A stretch of 25,927 nt of DNA, taken from positions 1-25,927 of the forward strand of contig DPGN01000086.1 of the NCBI GenBank assembly GCA_003523185.1. The letters are read 5' to 3'. Made by a program: the position numbers and the translations under genes. Under the pieces are notes generated by a model that saw only the letters and a program-made list of their open reading frames with translations, was not told the DNA's origin and did not search any database. How positions within the stretch are numbered: position 1 is the first letter of the stretch; each line of letters starts with the position of its first letter. This document shows, one piece after another, positions 15,828 to 24,601 of this stretch. The DNA comes from Halieaceae bacterium (GTDB taxonomy: Bacteria; Pseudomonadota; Gammaproteobacteria; Pseudomonadales; Halieaceae).

Positions 15828-15968
15828 AACCCCCTAGAGATAGGGTGGTCTCATTTTGCGGTTACGCAAATTGTAGATAAATGCCCAGAAGTGTAAACTG
15901 TTTAGCCTTTTTGGCTTTGTGCGTTCATTGCGTCAAGCCCCAGTTTTATCAAGCGAGCAAGCTCAGAC
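15828..15968 (+). promoter_or_regulatory. aroB-gltB intergenic leader with inverted repeats
   Basis: This 141-base gap probably holds the end of the aroKB message and the start of gltBD. A perfect 6-base inverted repeat TTTGCG (15855-15860) / CGCAAA (15865-15870) encloses GTTA; a shorter CCCTA/TAGGG hairpin lies just before it and could be a weak terminator, but no clean T tract follows. A weak promoter-like pair is TTGTAG (15871-15876), 17 bases, TAAACT (15894-15899). Whether the repeat is an operator or an RNA hairpin cannot be told. Confidence 0.35.
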
Positions 15969-18900
15969 ATGAAGTCATCAGGCATCGTGAAGGCGACCGC
16001 TGGCACGACTAACGAAGTGCGCGGCTTATACAATCCCGACGAGTTCCGGGATAACTGTGGTTTTGGTATGATCGCCCACCAGCAAGGTGTGGCGAGCCAC
16101 AGGCTTCTGCAGACGGCCATTGAGTCTCTCACTTGTATGACGCACCGCGGTGGTATTGCCGCTGACGGAAAAACGGGCGACGGATGTGGGTTATTGCTCC
16201 AGATGCCCTCCGATTTCATGCGCGCTCGCGCGCGAGATCTTTTAGGGCGTGAACTGAAATCAACCTATGCGGTAGGTATGGTTTTCATGTCGACCGGCGC
16301 TGATAGCCAGACACGCGTCAGAGAGGCCTTTGCTGTCGCTGCGGCTGAATTTGATTTCTCAGTGGCCACATGGCGGGTCGTACCGACACAGCCGGATGTC
16401 TGCGGCGAGATCGCACTCGAGCAACTGCCCGTCATTGAGCAAATCTTCCTCGAAACTGACGATGCAACCCATGAAGAGGTGGCCGCTCGATTGTTTATGA
16501 TTCGGCGTCGTGTCGAGACGGCATTGGCAACTGAGCCTGATTTTTACATTTGCAGCCTGTCGGATCGCATAATTTCCTACAAAGGCTTGGTGATGCCGGC
16601 CGATCTTGAGCATTTTTTCCCCGATTTGGGTGATGAGTCCTTAGAGACTGCAATTTGTGTTTTTCACCAGCGTTTCTCTACCAATACATTACCCAAGTGG
16701 CCGCTAGCGCAGCCGTTCCGGATGTTGGCTCACAACGGTGAAATCAATACGATCGAAGGTAATCGCAATTGGTCGAAAGCACGCACGCCTAAGCTCTCTT
16801 CGCCTTTATTGCCCGATCTATACAGCGTCACGCCGCTGGTTAACGAATCAGGCTCTGACTCATCCAGCCTCGATAATATGCTTGAGCTACTGGTAACAGG
16901 TGGTGTTGAGTTGCCCAAAGCGCTCCGCATGCTTATCCCGCCAGCGTGGCAGAACATCGAAGACATTGACCCTGACTTAAAAGCGTTTTACCAATATCAC
17001 GCGATGCACATGGAGCCCTGGGATGGTCCAGCGGGCATCGTCCTAACCGATGGCCGGTACGCCTGCTGTTTGCTTGATCGAAACGGACTTCGCCCCGCTC
17101 GCTGGGTAACGACGACTGACGGCTTTATTACTTTGGCATCAGAGGTTGGTACCTATCACTACGAGCCCGAGACTGTCGTTGCCAAAGGCCGCGTTGGACC
17201 GGGCCAAATCCTCGTTATCGATACCGAGACCGGTGAGGTGCTCCACACCAAGGATATCGATGACAAACTGAAGACCAGCAAGCCTTACAAGCGCTGGCTG
17301 CGCGACAATGCGCGACATATCGAGGCCTCCTACGACACCAAAGTGTCGGCGCCCATTGAAGGCGATGAGCTCGATATCTACCAGAAGATGTTCCAGGTAA
17401 GTCTCGAAGAGCGTGATCAGGTTCTAAAGCCTTTGGCTGAATCGGGTAATGAGGCTGTAGGCTCCATGGGTGATGACACGCCCATGGCCGTTCTATCCTC
17501 CAGAGAACGATCGCTATACGACTTCTTTAGACAAAAGTTTGCTCAGGTAACCAACCCACCCATTGATCCTTTGAGAGAAGCGATCGTGATGTCACTCGAG
17601 GTCGACCTTGGAGGCGAAGGGAACTTATTTGAGGAAACCGAGCGGCACGCGCGTCGGGTTAGCCTTACATCACCAGTCCTGTCTCAAGGCAAGTTTGAAT
17701 CGATCCTAGCGCTGAATGAGTCGGGCTTGAAGGTTCAGGTCATTGATGCGACTTACGATCCTGAAGCAACGACGCTCAAGGTTGCACTGGAGACGCTTTG
17801 TCAGGAAGCGGCTGCACACGTAACGGGCGGAGCCAGCGTCTTGGTGCTCTCCGATCGGAGTATCGCCGATCCTCGAATTCCAATTCACAGCCTTCTCGCC
17901 ACGGGCGCAGTGCATCACCACCTAATTGCCCACGGTCTGCGCGCGGACTCAAATCTCATTATCGAGACAGGGAGTGCGCGAGATTCGCATCAAGTGGCGT
18001 GCTTATTAGGCTTTGGCGCGACCGCGATCTACCCCTACCTGGCCTATAGTGTGTTGTCGGATCAATTGAACAGCGGCGAGATCCTCGGTGCGCCATCGGT
18101 CTGCTACAAGAACTATCGAAAGGGCGTCAATAAAGGCTTGCTTAAAATTATGTCCAAAATGGGCATTTCAGCGGTGAATAGCTATCGTGGTGCTCAGCTG
18201 TTCGAAGCTGTGGGCCTTGACGCCGACGTGGTTGAAATGGCGTTTCGGGGCGTTTCTTCAAGAATTGCCGGCGCTGGTTTTGCTCATTTGGAATTCGACC
18301 AGAAACAGCTGGCGCGTGCGGCAAGACTTAAGCGCAAGCCACTGGTTGCCGGTGGTTTGCTGAAGTACGTGCACGGTGGTGAGTATCACGCTTACAACCC
18401 CGATGTTGTCATGAGTTTGCAGCGTGCGGTGGTCAGTAACGATGCACGCGATTACAAGACTTACGCTGATCATTGCAATGACAGGCCGGTTGCAGCCCTC
18501 CGTGATCTTCTTCAATTAAAACCGAGCCCAACACCCATTGCAGTGGATGAGGTCGAATCAATTGAGGCTATTCTCAAGCGCTTCGACTCTGCTGGTATGT
18601 CCTTAGGTGCGCTGTCCCCGGAGGCGCATGAGGCGCTGGCGATGGGTATGAATGAGATTGGTGCGCGTTCGAACAGCGGTGAAGGCGGTGAAGATCCAGC
18701 GCGATACGGCACCAACCGCGTTTCCAAGATTAAGCAGATTGCCTCCGGGCGGTTCGGCGTTACTCCTCATTACTTGGTTAATGCGGAAGTGTTACAGATC
18801 AAAGTAGCACAGGGCGCGAAGCCAGGTGAGGGCGGGCAGTTGCCGGGTGGCAAGGTCAATGACCTCATTGCCCGTCTACGTTATTCGGTCCCCGGTGTCA

Positions 18901-20456
18901 CACTGATATCGCCACCACCGCACCACGATATTTACTCTATCGAAGATTTGGCTCAGCTAATCTTTGATTTGAAAGAGGTTAACCCCAACGCCTTAGTCTC
19001 GGTAAAACTCGTGTCAGAACCAGGGGTCGGCACAATCGCTGCGGGTGTTGCGAAAGCCTACGCAGACCTCATCACTATTTCAGGTTATGACGGCGGCACC
19101 GCGGCTAGCCCGCTAACGTCAATTCGGCATGCTGGCTCTCCTTGGGAGCTGGGTCTAGCTGAGGTCCATCAAACCCTGCGGGGCAACCGACTACGTGGAA
19201 AGATTCGCGTTCAAGCGGACGGTGGAATGAAAACGGGTCTTGACGTTGTGAAAGCGGCTATTTTAGGTGCAGAAAGCTTTGGTTTCGGCACGGCGCCAAT
19301 GATTGCGATGGGCTGTAAGTACCTTCGTATCTGCCACCTCAATAACTGCGCGACTGGCGTCGCAACGCAAAACGATCAACTGCGAGAGGACCACTTTGTA
19401 GGCGACGTAGAGCGTGTCGTCAATTTCTTCCGCTTTGTCGCTGAGGAGACTCGGGAATGGATGGCAACACTGGGTGTCTCCAAGCTCGAGGACCTCATTG
19501 GTCGTGTTGATCTGCTAGAGCACATTGATGGCGCAACCGAGAAACAACACTCTCTCGATTTGCACCCGATAACGTGGACTGATGAGACTGCGGTTGATCA
19601 GCCACAGTTCTGTGAGGTAGAGCGAAACCCTCCTTTTGATCAGGGTGAAAAGGCTGCTCTGATACTGGATCAGGTGCTGCCATCCATTGAGGCCAAGCAA
19701 GGTGGTGAGTTTGACTTTACTGTCACTAATTGCGATCGCTCCATTGGCGCCAGACTTTCAGGTGAGATTGCCAAGCGCTACGGCAACCTGGGCATGGAAG
19801 ATGTCCCTGTTGTTCTCAAGCTTAAAGGCACGGCTGGTCAGAGCTTTGGCGTATGGAATGCCGGTGGTCTTCATATGTACCTTGCTGGCGACTGCAACGA
19901 TTATGTTGGAAAGGGTATGGCCGGCGGAAAGTTGGTGATTTATCCACCCGAAAACAGCCAGTTTGAAAGTTGCGATGCGAGCATTATTGGTAACACTTGT
20001 CTATATGGCGCCACAGGTGGACGCCTCTTTGCATCGGGGTGCGCTGGAGAGCGCTTCGCAGTCCGAAACTCCGGGGCGCATGCGGTGATTGAAGGTGCGG
20101 GTGACCACTGCTGCGAGTACATGACGGGTGGTTGTGTCACTGTGTTGGGCGCGACGGGCTTAAACTTCGGAGCGGGCATGACGGGCGGCATGGCCTTCGT
20201 TCTTGACCAAGATCGTGTATTCCCTGACCACTACAATAGCGAGTTAGTCGAAATTCACCGTATCAACGGCGAAGCGGCTGAAGCGCATCGACACTTCTTG
20301 CGTGACAACATCGAAGAATTTGTCGCTGAAACGGGTTCTCAGTGGGGACAGATAATTCTTGATAATTTCGAGGATTACGTTGGTAAGTTTTGGTTGGTAA
20401 AGCCTAAGGCGGCTGACTTCCATCAACTAGTGGCGCGATTCCGCTACACAGATTGA
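15969..20456 (+). CDS. gltB: Glutamate synthase (NADPH), large subunit
   Basis: Large subunit of GOGAT, which moves the amide of glutamine to 2-oxoglutarate to make two glutamates, the main ammonia-assimilation route with glutamine synthetase. The 1495-residue length is normal. The nucleophile of the N-terminal glutaminase domain is Cys30 in RDNCGFGMIA, exposed when the 29-residue propeptide is removed. The central and FMN-binding synthase domains follow (ARSNSGEGGEDPARYG, VKLVSEPGVG, ISGYDGGTAASPL), then the 3Fe-4S ligands C1116, C1122 and C1127 in GCKYLRICHLNNCATG. The C-terminal beta-helix repeats glycine-rich turns (VGKGMAGGKLVIYPP, GATGGRLFASG, MTGGCVTVLG). The ATG has only a weak ribosome site. 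gltD follows 10 bases downstream. Confidence 0.98.
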   Translation: MKSSGIVKATAGTTNEVRGLYNPDEFRDNCGFGMIAHQQGVASHRLLQTAIESLTCMTHRGGIAADGKTGDGCGLLLQMPSDFMRARARDLLGRELKSTYAVGMVFMSTGADSQTRVREAFAVAAAEFDFSVATWRVVPTQPDVCGEIALEQLPVIEQIFLETDDATHEEVAARLFMIRRRVETALATEPDFYICSLSDRIISYKGLVMPADLEHFFPDLGDESLETAICVFHQRFSTNTLPKWPLAQPFRMLAHNGEINTIEGNRNWSKARTPKLSSPLLPDLYSVTPLVNESGSDSSSLDNMLELLVTGGVELPKALRMLIPPAWQNIEDIDPDLKAFYQYHAMHMEPWDGPAGIVLTDGRYACCLLDRNGLRPARWVTTTDGFITLASEVGTYHYEPETVVAKGRVGPGQILVIDTETGEVLHTKDIDDKLKTSKPYKRWLRDNARHIEASYDTKVSAPIEGDELDIYQKMFQVSLEERDQVLKPLAESGNEAVGSMGDDTPMAVLSSRERSLYDFFRQKFAQVTNPPIDPLREAIVMSLEVDLGGEGNLFEETERHARRVSLTSPVLSQGKFESILALNESGLKVQVIDATYDPEATTLKVALETLCQEAAAHVTGGASVLVLSDRSIADPRIPIHSLLATGAVHHHLIAHGLRADSNLIIETGSARDSHQVACLLGFGATAIYPYLAYSVLSDQLNSGEILGAPSVCYKNYRKGVNKGLLKIMSKMGISAVNSYRGAQLFEAVGLDADVVEMAFRGVSSRIAGAGFAHLEFDQKQLARAARLKRKPLVAGGLLKYVHGGEYHAYNPDVVMSLQRAVVSNDARDYKTYADHCNDRPVAALRDLLQLKPSPTPIAVDEVESIEAILKRFDSAGMSLGALSPEAHEALAMGMNEIGARSNSGEGGEDPARYGTNRVSKIKQIASGRFGVTPHYLVNAEVLQIKVAQGAKPGEGGQLPGGKVNDLIARLRYSVPGVTLISPPPHHDIYSIEDLAQLIFDLKEVNPNALVSVKLVSEPGVGTIAAGVAKAYADLITISGYDGGTAASPLTSIRHAGSPWELGLAEVHQTLRGNRLRGKIRVQADGGMKTGLDVVKAAILGAESFGFGTAPMIAMGCKYLRICHLNNCATGVATQNDQLREDHFVGDVERVVNFFRFVAEETREWMATLGVSKLEDLIGRVDLLEHIDGATEKQHSLDLHPITWTDETAVDQPQFCEVERNPPFDQGEKAALILDQVLPSIEAKQGGEFDFTVTNCDRSIGARLSGEIAKRYGNLGMEDVPVVLKLKGTAGQSFGVWNAGGLHMYLAGDCNDYVGKGMAGGKLVIYPPENSQFESCDASIIGNTCLYGATGGRLFASGCAGERFAVRNSGAHAVIEGAGDHCCEYMTGGCVTVLGATGLNFGAGMTGGMAFVLDQDRVFPDHYNSELVEIHRINGEAAEAHRHFLRDNIEEFVAETGSQWGQIILDNFEDYVGKFWLVKPKAADFHQLVARFRYTD

Positions 20457-20466
20457 GGCTGACGCA

Positions 20467-21888
20467 ATGACTGAGCGATTAGGAAATCCATTCCAGTTTC
20501 TCGATGTCGAGCGACGCGATCCGAACAAGCGGTCGATGCAGTCTCGAACGGAAGAGTTTGTCGAAATATACGACCCATTTACTGAGCAGACCGCGGCTGA
20601 GCAGTCTCACCGATGTCTGGAGTGCGGGAATCCGTACTGTGAGTGGAAGTGCCCAGTTCATAACTTGATACCCAACTGGCTCAAACTGCTGGCAGAAGGG
20701 CGTCTTTTCGAAGCGGCCGAACTGAGTCATCAGACCAATACACTACCCGAAGTATGTGGACGGGTTTGCCCTCAAGATCGTTTGTGCGAGGGTGCCTGCA
20801 CACTGCACGATGGATTTGGTGCGGTCACCATTGGTAATGCCGAGAAGTACATCACTGATACGGCGCTTGCGATGGGTTGGCGCCCAGATCTGTCTGACGT
20901 CATTCCAACGGGCAAGCGGGTGGCTATTATTGGCGCTGGGCCTGCGGGCTTGGGTTGTGCCGATATCCTAGTGCGTAATGGCGTTTCTCCCGTTGTCTTT
21001 GATCGGTACCCCGAAATCGGCGGGCTCTTAACCTTCGGTATTCCGCAGTTCAAGCTTGAGAAGCAGGTCATGCAGCGTCGCCGGGAAGTCTTTGAAGGTA
21101 TGGGCGTTGAATTCCGTCTCAATACGGAAATTGGTGTCGATATTGATGCGGATGATTTACTCGAAGAGTTCGACGCTGTTTTCCTTGGCATGGGAACCTA
21201 CACAGCGATGCAAGGTGGTTTTGATGGTGAGGACTTGCCCGGTGTTCACAAGGCGCTCGATTACCTCGTCGGGAATGTGAATGAAAAGATGGGCTACCCA
21301 CAGCCAAAAGAAAACTTCATCGATTTGAAAGGTAAGACAGTTGTCGTACTGGGCGGTGGCGATACTGCGATGGACTGCGTGAGGACAGCAGTCCGCCAAC
21401 AGGCCGAGCAGGTGTTCTGTGTTTACCGCAGGGATGAGGAAAATATGCCGGGTTCGCGTCGCGAGGTTCAAAATGCTCGCGAGGAAGGTGTGCAGTTCCT
21501 CTTCAACCGACAGCCAATAGGCGTTGTCGATTATTTTGGCGAAGCCATTGGTGTCAAGGTCGTGCAAACACGCTTGGGAGAACCCGGGCCCGACGGGCGT
21601 CGTCGACCGGAGCGGGTAGAGGGCTCTGAGGCAACACTTGAAGCGGATGCCATCATTATGGCCTTTGGGTTTCAACCGAGCCCGACTCAGTGGATGGCCG
21701 ATATGGAAATCGCACTGAATGATTGGAAGGGCGTGATTGCACCCGAACACCAAACGTTCAAGTTTCAAACAACAAATCCCAAAGTCTTTGCTGGTGGTGA
21801 TATGGTACGCGGATCTGACTTAGTGGTTACGGCCATTTGGGAAGGAAGGCAGGCCGCAGAGGGTATCTTGGATTACTTAGCGGTCTAA
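20467..21888 (+). CDS. gltD: Glutamate synthase (NADPH), small subunit
   Basis: Beta subunit of GOGAT that takes electrons from NADPH through FAD to the iron-sulfur clusters and on to GltB. The 473-residue length matches E. coli GltD. The N-terminal domain carries two Cys groups for 4Fe-4S clusters: C50, C53, C58, C62 (CLECGNPYCEWKC) and C97, C101, C107, C111 (CGRVCPQDRLCEGAC). The FAD-binding glycine motif GAGPAG is at 156-161 and the NADPH-binding motif GGGDTAMD begins at 296. The C-terminal FAD motif is in FAGGDMVRGSDLVVTAI. It starts 10 bases after gltB and is clearly in the same operon; hemE lies 61 bases further on. Confidence 0.98.
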   Translation: MTERLGNPFQFLDVERRDPNKRSMQSRTEEFVEIYDPFTEQTAAEQSHRCLECGNPYCEWKCPVHNLIPNWLKLLAEGRLFEAAELSHQTNTLPEVCGRVCPQDRLCEGACTLHDGFGAVTIGNAEKYITDTALAMGWRPDLSDVIPTGKRVAIIGAGPAGLGCADILVRNGVSPVVFDRYPEIGGLLTFGIPQFKLEKQVMQRRREVFEGMGVEFRLNTEIGVDIDADDLLEEFDAVFLGMGTYTAMQGGFDGEDLPGVHKALDYLVGNVNEKMGYPQPKENFIDLKGKTVVVLGGGDTAMDCVRTAVRQQAEQVFCVYRRDEENMPGSRREVQNAREEGVQFLFNRQPIGVVDYFGEAIGVKVVQTRLGEPGPDGRRRPERVEGSEATLEADAIIMAFGFQPSPTQWMADMEIALNDWKGVIAPEHQTFKFQTTNPKVFAGGDMVRGSDLVVTAIWEGRQAAEGILDYLAV

Positions 21889-21949
21889 ATATAAAAAAGA
21901 TCAGAGTGAGTTTGCACACAGAGGCGACCGCTCGGGGGATCCTGCCGAT

Positions 21950-23014
21950 ATGGCACCACTGCAAAATGATAGATTTTTGCGGGCCTTGTTACGTGAGCCC
22001 GTAGACCGAACACCTCTTTGGATGATGCGCCAAGCGGGCCGTTATCTGCCTGAATATCGCGCCACGCGCGCACAAGCTGGCAGCTTCATGGGTTTGTGTA
22101 CCCAGCCGGAACTTGCCTGCGAGGTCACTATGCAGCCGCTGCGTCGGTACGACATGGACGCGGCTATCTTGTTCTCAGATATTTTGACAATCCCTGATGC
22201 CATGGGTCTAGGGCTTTATTTCACGGAAGGCGAGGGGCCTCGGTTTGAGAGACCCTTGTCGACTGAGGCCGAGATCGCAGCTCTGGAGCCCAATAGGGCG
22301 CGGGATGAGTTGGGCTATGTCATGGACGCTGTTTCTTTAATTCGGAAGGAGCTCAATGGCAAGGTTCCGTTGATTGGGTTCTCTGGCTCTCCATGGACCT
22401 TGGCCACTTACATGGTCGAGGGTGGTTCGTCCAAGGACTTCGCAAAGACAAAGTCTTTGGCTTTCAATAATCCTGTGGCGATGCATCAATTGCTCGATAA
22501 GCTTGCGGACGCCGTTGCGGTTTATCTGACAACTCAGGTTGAGCAAGGGGCGCAGGCGCTCCAAATTTTTGATACCTGGGGTGGCTCGCTAAGCCACAAT
22601 GATTATCAGGAGTTCTCGCTTCGCTACATGCAAGCAGTCGTCGAGCGTTTGCCTCGAGAAGCGGATGGTCGACGGGTGCCCGTCATTGTCTTCACCAAAG
22701 GTGGCGGGCAGTGGTTGGAGCAAATCGCTGACTGTGGAGCCGACGCGGTAGGTCTCGACTGGACAACCGATATTGGATCGGCACGCGCACGGGTGGGTGA
22801 CAAGGTCGCGCTGCAGGGCAATATGGACCCAGCCATGCTCAACGCGCAGCCTAAGCGGATTCGCGAAGAAGTCGCAAAGATTCTGGAAAGCTATGGGCCA
22901 GGAACCGGGCATATTTTCAATCTCGGTCACGGCATCACACCTGGAATTGATCCTGAGTGTGTTGGAGCAATGGTTGGCGCAGTTATAGAGCTATCGCCGG
23001 CTTACCACTCGTAG
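21950..23014 (+). CDS. hemE: Uroporphyrinogen decarboxylase
   Basis: Removes four carboxyl groups from uroporphyrinogen III to form coproporphyrinogen III, a haem-pathway step in the cytoplasm. The 354-residue length equals that of E. coli HemE. The substrate-binding signature PLWMMRQAGRYLPEYR is near the N-terminus, followed by AILFSDILTIPDAMG with the catalytic Asp, GFSGSPWTLATYMVEGG, and the C-terminal FNLGHGITPGIDPE. The start ATG has no strong ribosome site; the 61 bases between gltD and hemE show no clear terminator. The last 13 bases overlap the end of cysE on the other strand. gltB-gltD-hemE is the order I recall from Pseudomonas. Confidence 0.98.
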   Translation: MAPLQNDRFLRALLREPVDRTPLWMMRQAGRYLPEYRATRAQAGSFMGLCTQPELACEVTMQPLRRYDMDAAILFSDILTIPDAMGLGLYFTEGEGPRFERPLSTEAEIAALEPNRARDELGYVMDAVSLIRKELNGKVPLIGFSGSPWTLATYMVEGGSSKDFAKTKSLAFNNPVAMHQLLDKLADAVAVYLTTQVEQGAQALQIFDTWGGSLSHNDYQEFSLRYMQAVVERLPREADGRRVPVIVFTKGGGQWLEQIADCGADAVGLDWTTDIGSARARVGDKVALQGNMDPAMLNAQPKRIREEVAKILESYGPGTGHIFNLGHGITPGIDPECVGAMVGAVIELSPAYHS

Positions 23015-23826
23015 TCAGGTATTTCATGATTCATGTTAAGCGCGGGAAGGTCTGAGTCAGGCCTTCCCACGACCTTGGCAGGGACACCCGCAACGGTCGT
23101 GTGTGCTGGTACATCTCTCAGTACGACGCTACCTGCACCCACCTTCGCGCCCTCGCCAACTCTAATGTTCCCAAGTATTTTTGCGCCAGCACTGATCAAC
23201 ACGCCGTCAGCTATTTTCGGGTGCCTGTCGCCATGCTCTTTACCCGTGCCCCCGAGTGTCACACTTTGCAGTATCGAGACCTGATTGCCGACAACGGCGG
23301 TTTCACCCACCACAAGGCCTGTCGCATGATCCAACATTATGCCACTGCCAAAGGTGGCGGCTGGGTGTATATCGACGCCAAATTTCATAGACGCTCTACT
23401 TTGCATTAGCAGCGCTAGTGATCGCCTGTCCTGCAGCCAAAGCCAGTTTGAAACTCGGTGCAGTTGCAGCGCGTGAAAGCCCTTAAAGTAGAGAAGCGGT
23501 AAATGAAATGACTCACATGCAGAGTCTCTTTCAACCACTGCTTGCAGATCATCACGCATTGCTTGGCGAATATCGTCACGTGTTGAGAACGCCTCGGAGA
23601 TGACATGGCACAGTACGCGAGCGGGAATGGTTGCACAGTCGATCTGGTTTCCAAGGTGGGCACTGAGTGCGCTCTCCAAGCTCGAGTGATTAAGGACAGT
23701 GCCTCGCAGGAAGTCCTCCAGCATGGGTTCGGAGCGAATCAATTCGCGAACTTCCGAGCAGATCGTCGTCCAAAGCGGATCCCTCGCATGCTCGGCGTCT
23801 GTGGAGGGAAGTGCATGCACCGTCAT
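23002..23826 (-). CDS. cysE: Serine O-acetyltransferase
   Basis: Acetylates serine with acetyl-CoA to O-acetylserine, the first committed step of cysteine synthesis, usually as a hexamer that pairs with CysK. I choose the ATG at 23826, with GAGG 5 bases upstream, giving 274 residues against 273 in E. coli; a start nine codons earlier adds an unlikely leader. The N-terminal helical domain (PLWTTICSEVRELIRSEP ... FHLPLLYFKGFHALQLHR) marks the CysE class rather than the short plastid-like forms. The C-terminal left-handed beta helix contains the catalytic DHATGLVVGE (His167) and GDRHPKI (His202). The tail ends in NHEIPDYEW; in CysE the extreme C-terminal Ile is the CysK-docking residue, and here the last residue is Trp. 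It follows the TrmB-like gene by 60 bases. Confidence 0.95.
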   Translation of the reverse strand: MTVHALPSTDAEHARDPLWTTICSEVRELIRSEPMLEDFLRGTVLNHSSLESALSAHLGNQIDCATIPARVLCHVISEAFSTRDDIRQAMRDDLQAVVERDSACESFHLPLLYFKGFHALQLHRVSNWLWLQDRRSLALLMQSRASMKFGVDIHPAATFGSGIMLDHATGLVVGETAVVGNQVSILQSVTLGGTGKEHGDRHPKIADGVLISAGAKILGNIRVGEGAKVGAGSVVLRDVPAHTTVAGVPAKVVGRPDSDLPALNMNHEIPDYEW

Positions 23827-23886
23827 AGTGTCCTCATTATTGTTACCGCACACATTAGCGCAGAGACCTCGATTAATTCCAGGGAC

Positions 23887-24543
23887 TTAGGCCAGAGCTG
23901 CTCTGCATACCCATAAATTTTCGCTATTCGCAGCGTATTTACGCTCGAACAGTGTCAGAGGGTCTGTGGCTGACAAGCTTTCGACCTGAGTGTCTAAACC
24001 CAGCAACTGCGATGCAGCAGCGAATTCATCGACATAAATTTTCCAGTTACTCCTGACTTCGATAGCGCCGCCCAATTGCTTGAGTAACGGAAACGAGGGA
24101 TGGCCGTGGATTCTGCGCTTTAAGTGTGCCTTCTTGGGCCAAGGGTTCGGATACAGCAGATAGTGCTGCGCACATACAACATTGGCTGACACCATCTGAG
24201 CCCATATGTGCTCGCAGTTACCACGTATCAGGTGATAGTTGCGTGACTGTGTATGCACATGTCGCCTCAGTCGGTCTGCCGATTTATCAATGCCAATGAC
24301 CAGTGCTTTTGGTTGCTGCGATGCCAGTTTTGCAGTACTCATCCCTGTTCCGCAAAAAGAGTCCAAAATGAGCGGTCCCTTGTGGGCCTTCAGCAACGCG
24401 ATTATTTCCTTCATCGCCTCGCGATCGTGTGGAGGTGTTGGCTCCTGCCAGGTTGATGCCATGTGCTTCTGCACGAGTCTAGCGAGATCATCGTGAATCG
24501 AGGACTGGTTGGAGTGCACGTTAGTGCTGCCCTCACGATTCAT
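23887..24543 (-). CDS. Diverged TrmB-like SAM-dependent methyltransferase
   Basis: A 218-residue Rossmann-fold methyltransferase related to TrmB, the tRNA guanine-N7 (G46) methyltransferase. Motif I reads LILDSFCGTGMSTAKLA (residues 58-74), the acidic ribose-binding loop VIGIDKSADRL, and the TrmB hallmark appears as LYPNPWPKKAHLKRRIHGHP (130-149). Canonical TrmB has PDPW and a later TDW motif; here they read PNPW (Asn133) and SNW (Asn166). The C-terminal T-x-F-E element is kept as TLFERKY (197-203). The arginine-rich N-terminal stretch of E. coli TrmB is missing. This is therefore likely a paralog with altered activity or substrate, and I do not assign the trmB symbol. It is divergent from the acyltransferase (58-base gap) and upstream of cysE on the same strand. 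Confidence 0.8.
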   Translation of the reverse strand: MNREGSTNVHSNQSSIHDDLARLVQKHMASTWQEPTPPHDREAMKEIIALLKAHKGPLILDSFCGTGMSTAKLASQQPKALVIGIDKSADRLRRHVHTQSRNYHLIRGNCEHIWAQMVSANVVCAQHYLLYPNPWPKKAHLKRRIHGHPSFPLLKQLGGAIEVRSNWKIYVDEFAAASQLLGLDTQVESLSATDPLTLFERKYAANSENLWVCRAALA

Positions 24544-24601
24544 TTGATACGAGTCCTATTGGTTGCGATCATAAACCCTCATTTTATCGGGCTAGCCTGT
24601 C

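Noticed and set aside
15904..15916. AGCC-TTTTT-GGCT repeat as a terminator after aroB
   Set aside because: The stem is only four base pairs and the T tract is in the loop, so it is not a credible intrinsic terminator.
15902..15970. Minus-strand mini-ORF reading MSELARLIKLGLDAMNAQSQ (22 residues) in front of gltB
   Set aside because: It looks helix-like, but it is antisense to the gltB leader, has no recognised homolog, and nothing independent supports translation; chance is the simplest explanation.
21157..21768. Minus-strand 203-residue open frame inside gltD
   Set aside because: Shadow of the strongly supported gltD coding sequence; the predicted protein shows no recognisable domain.
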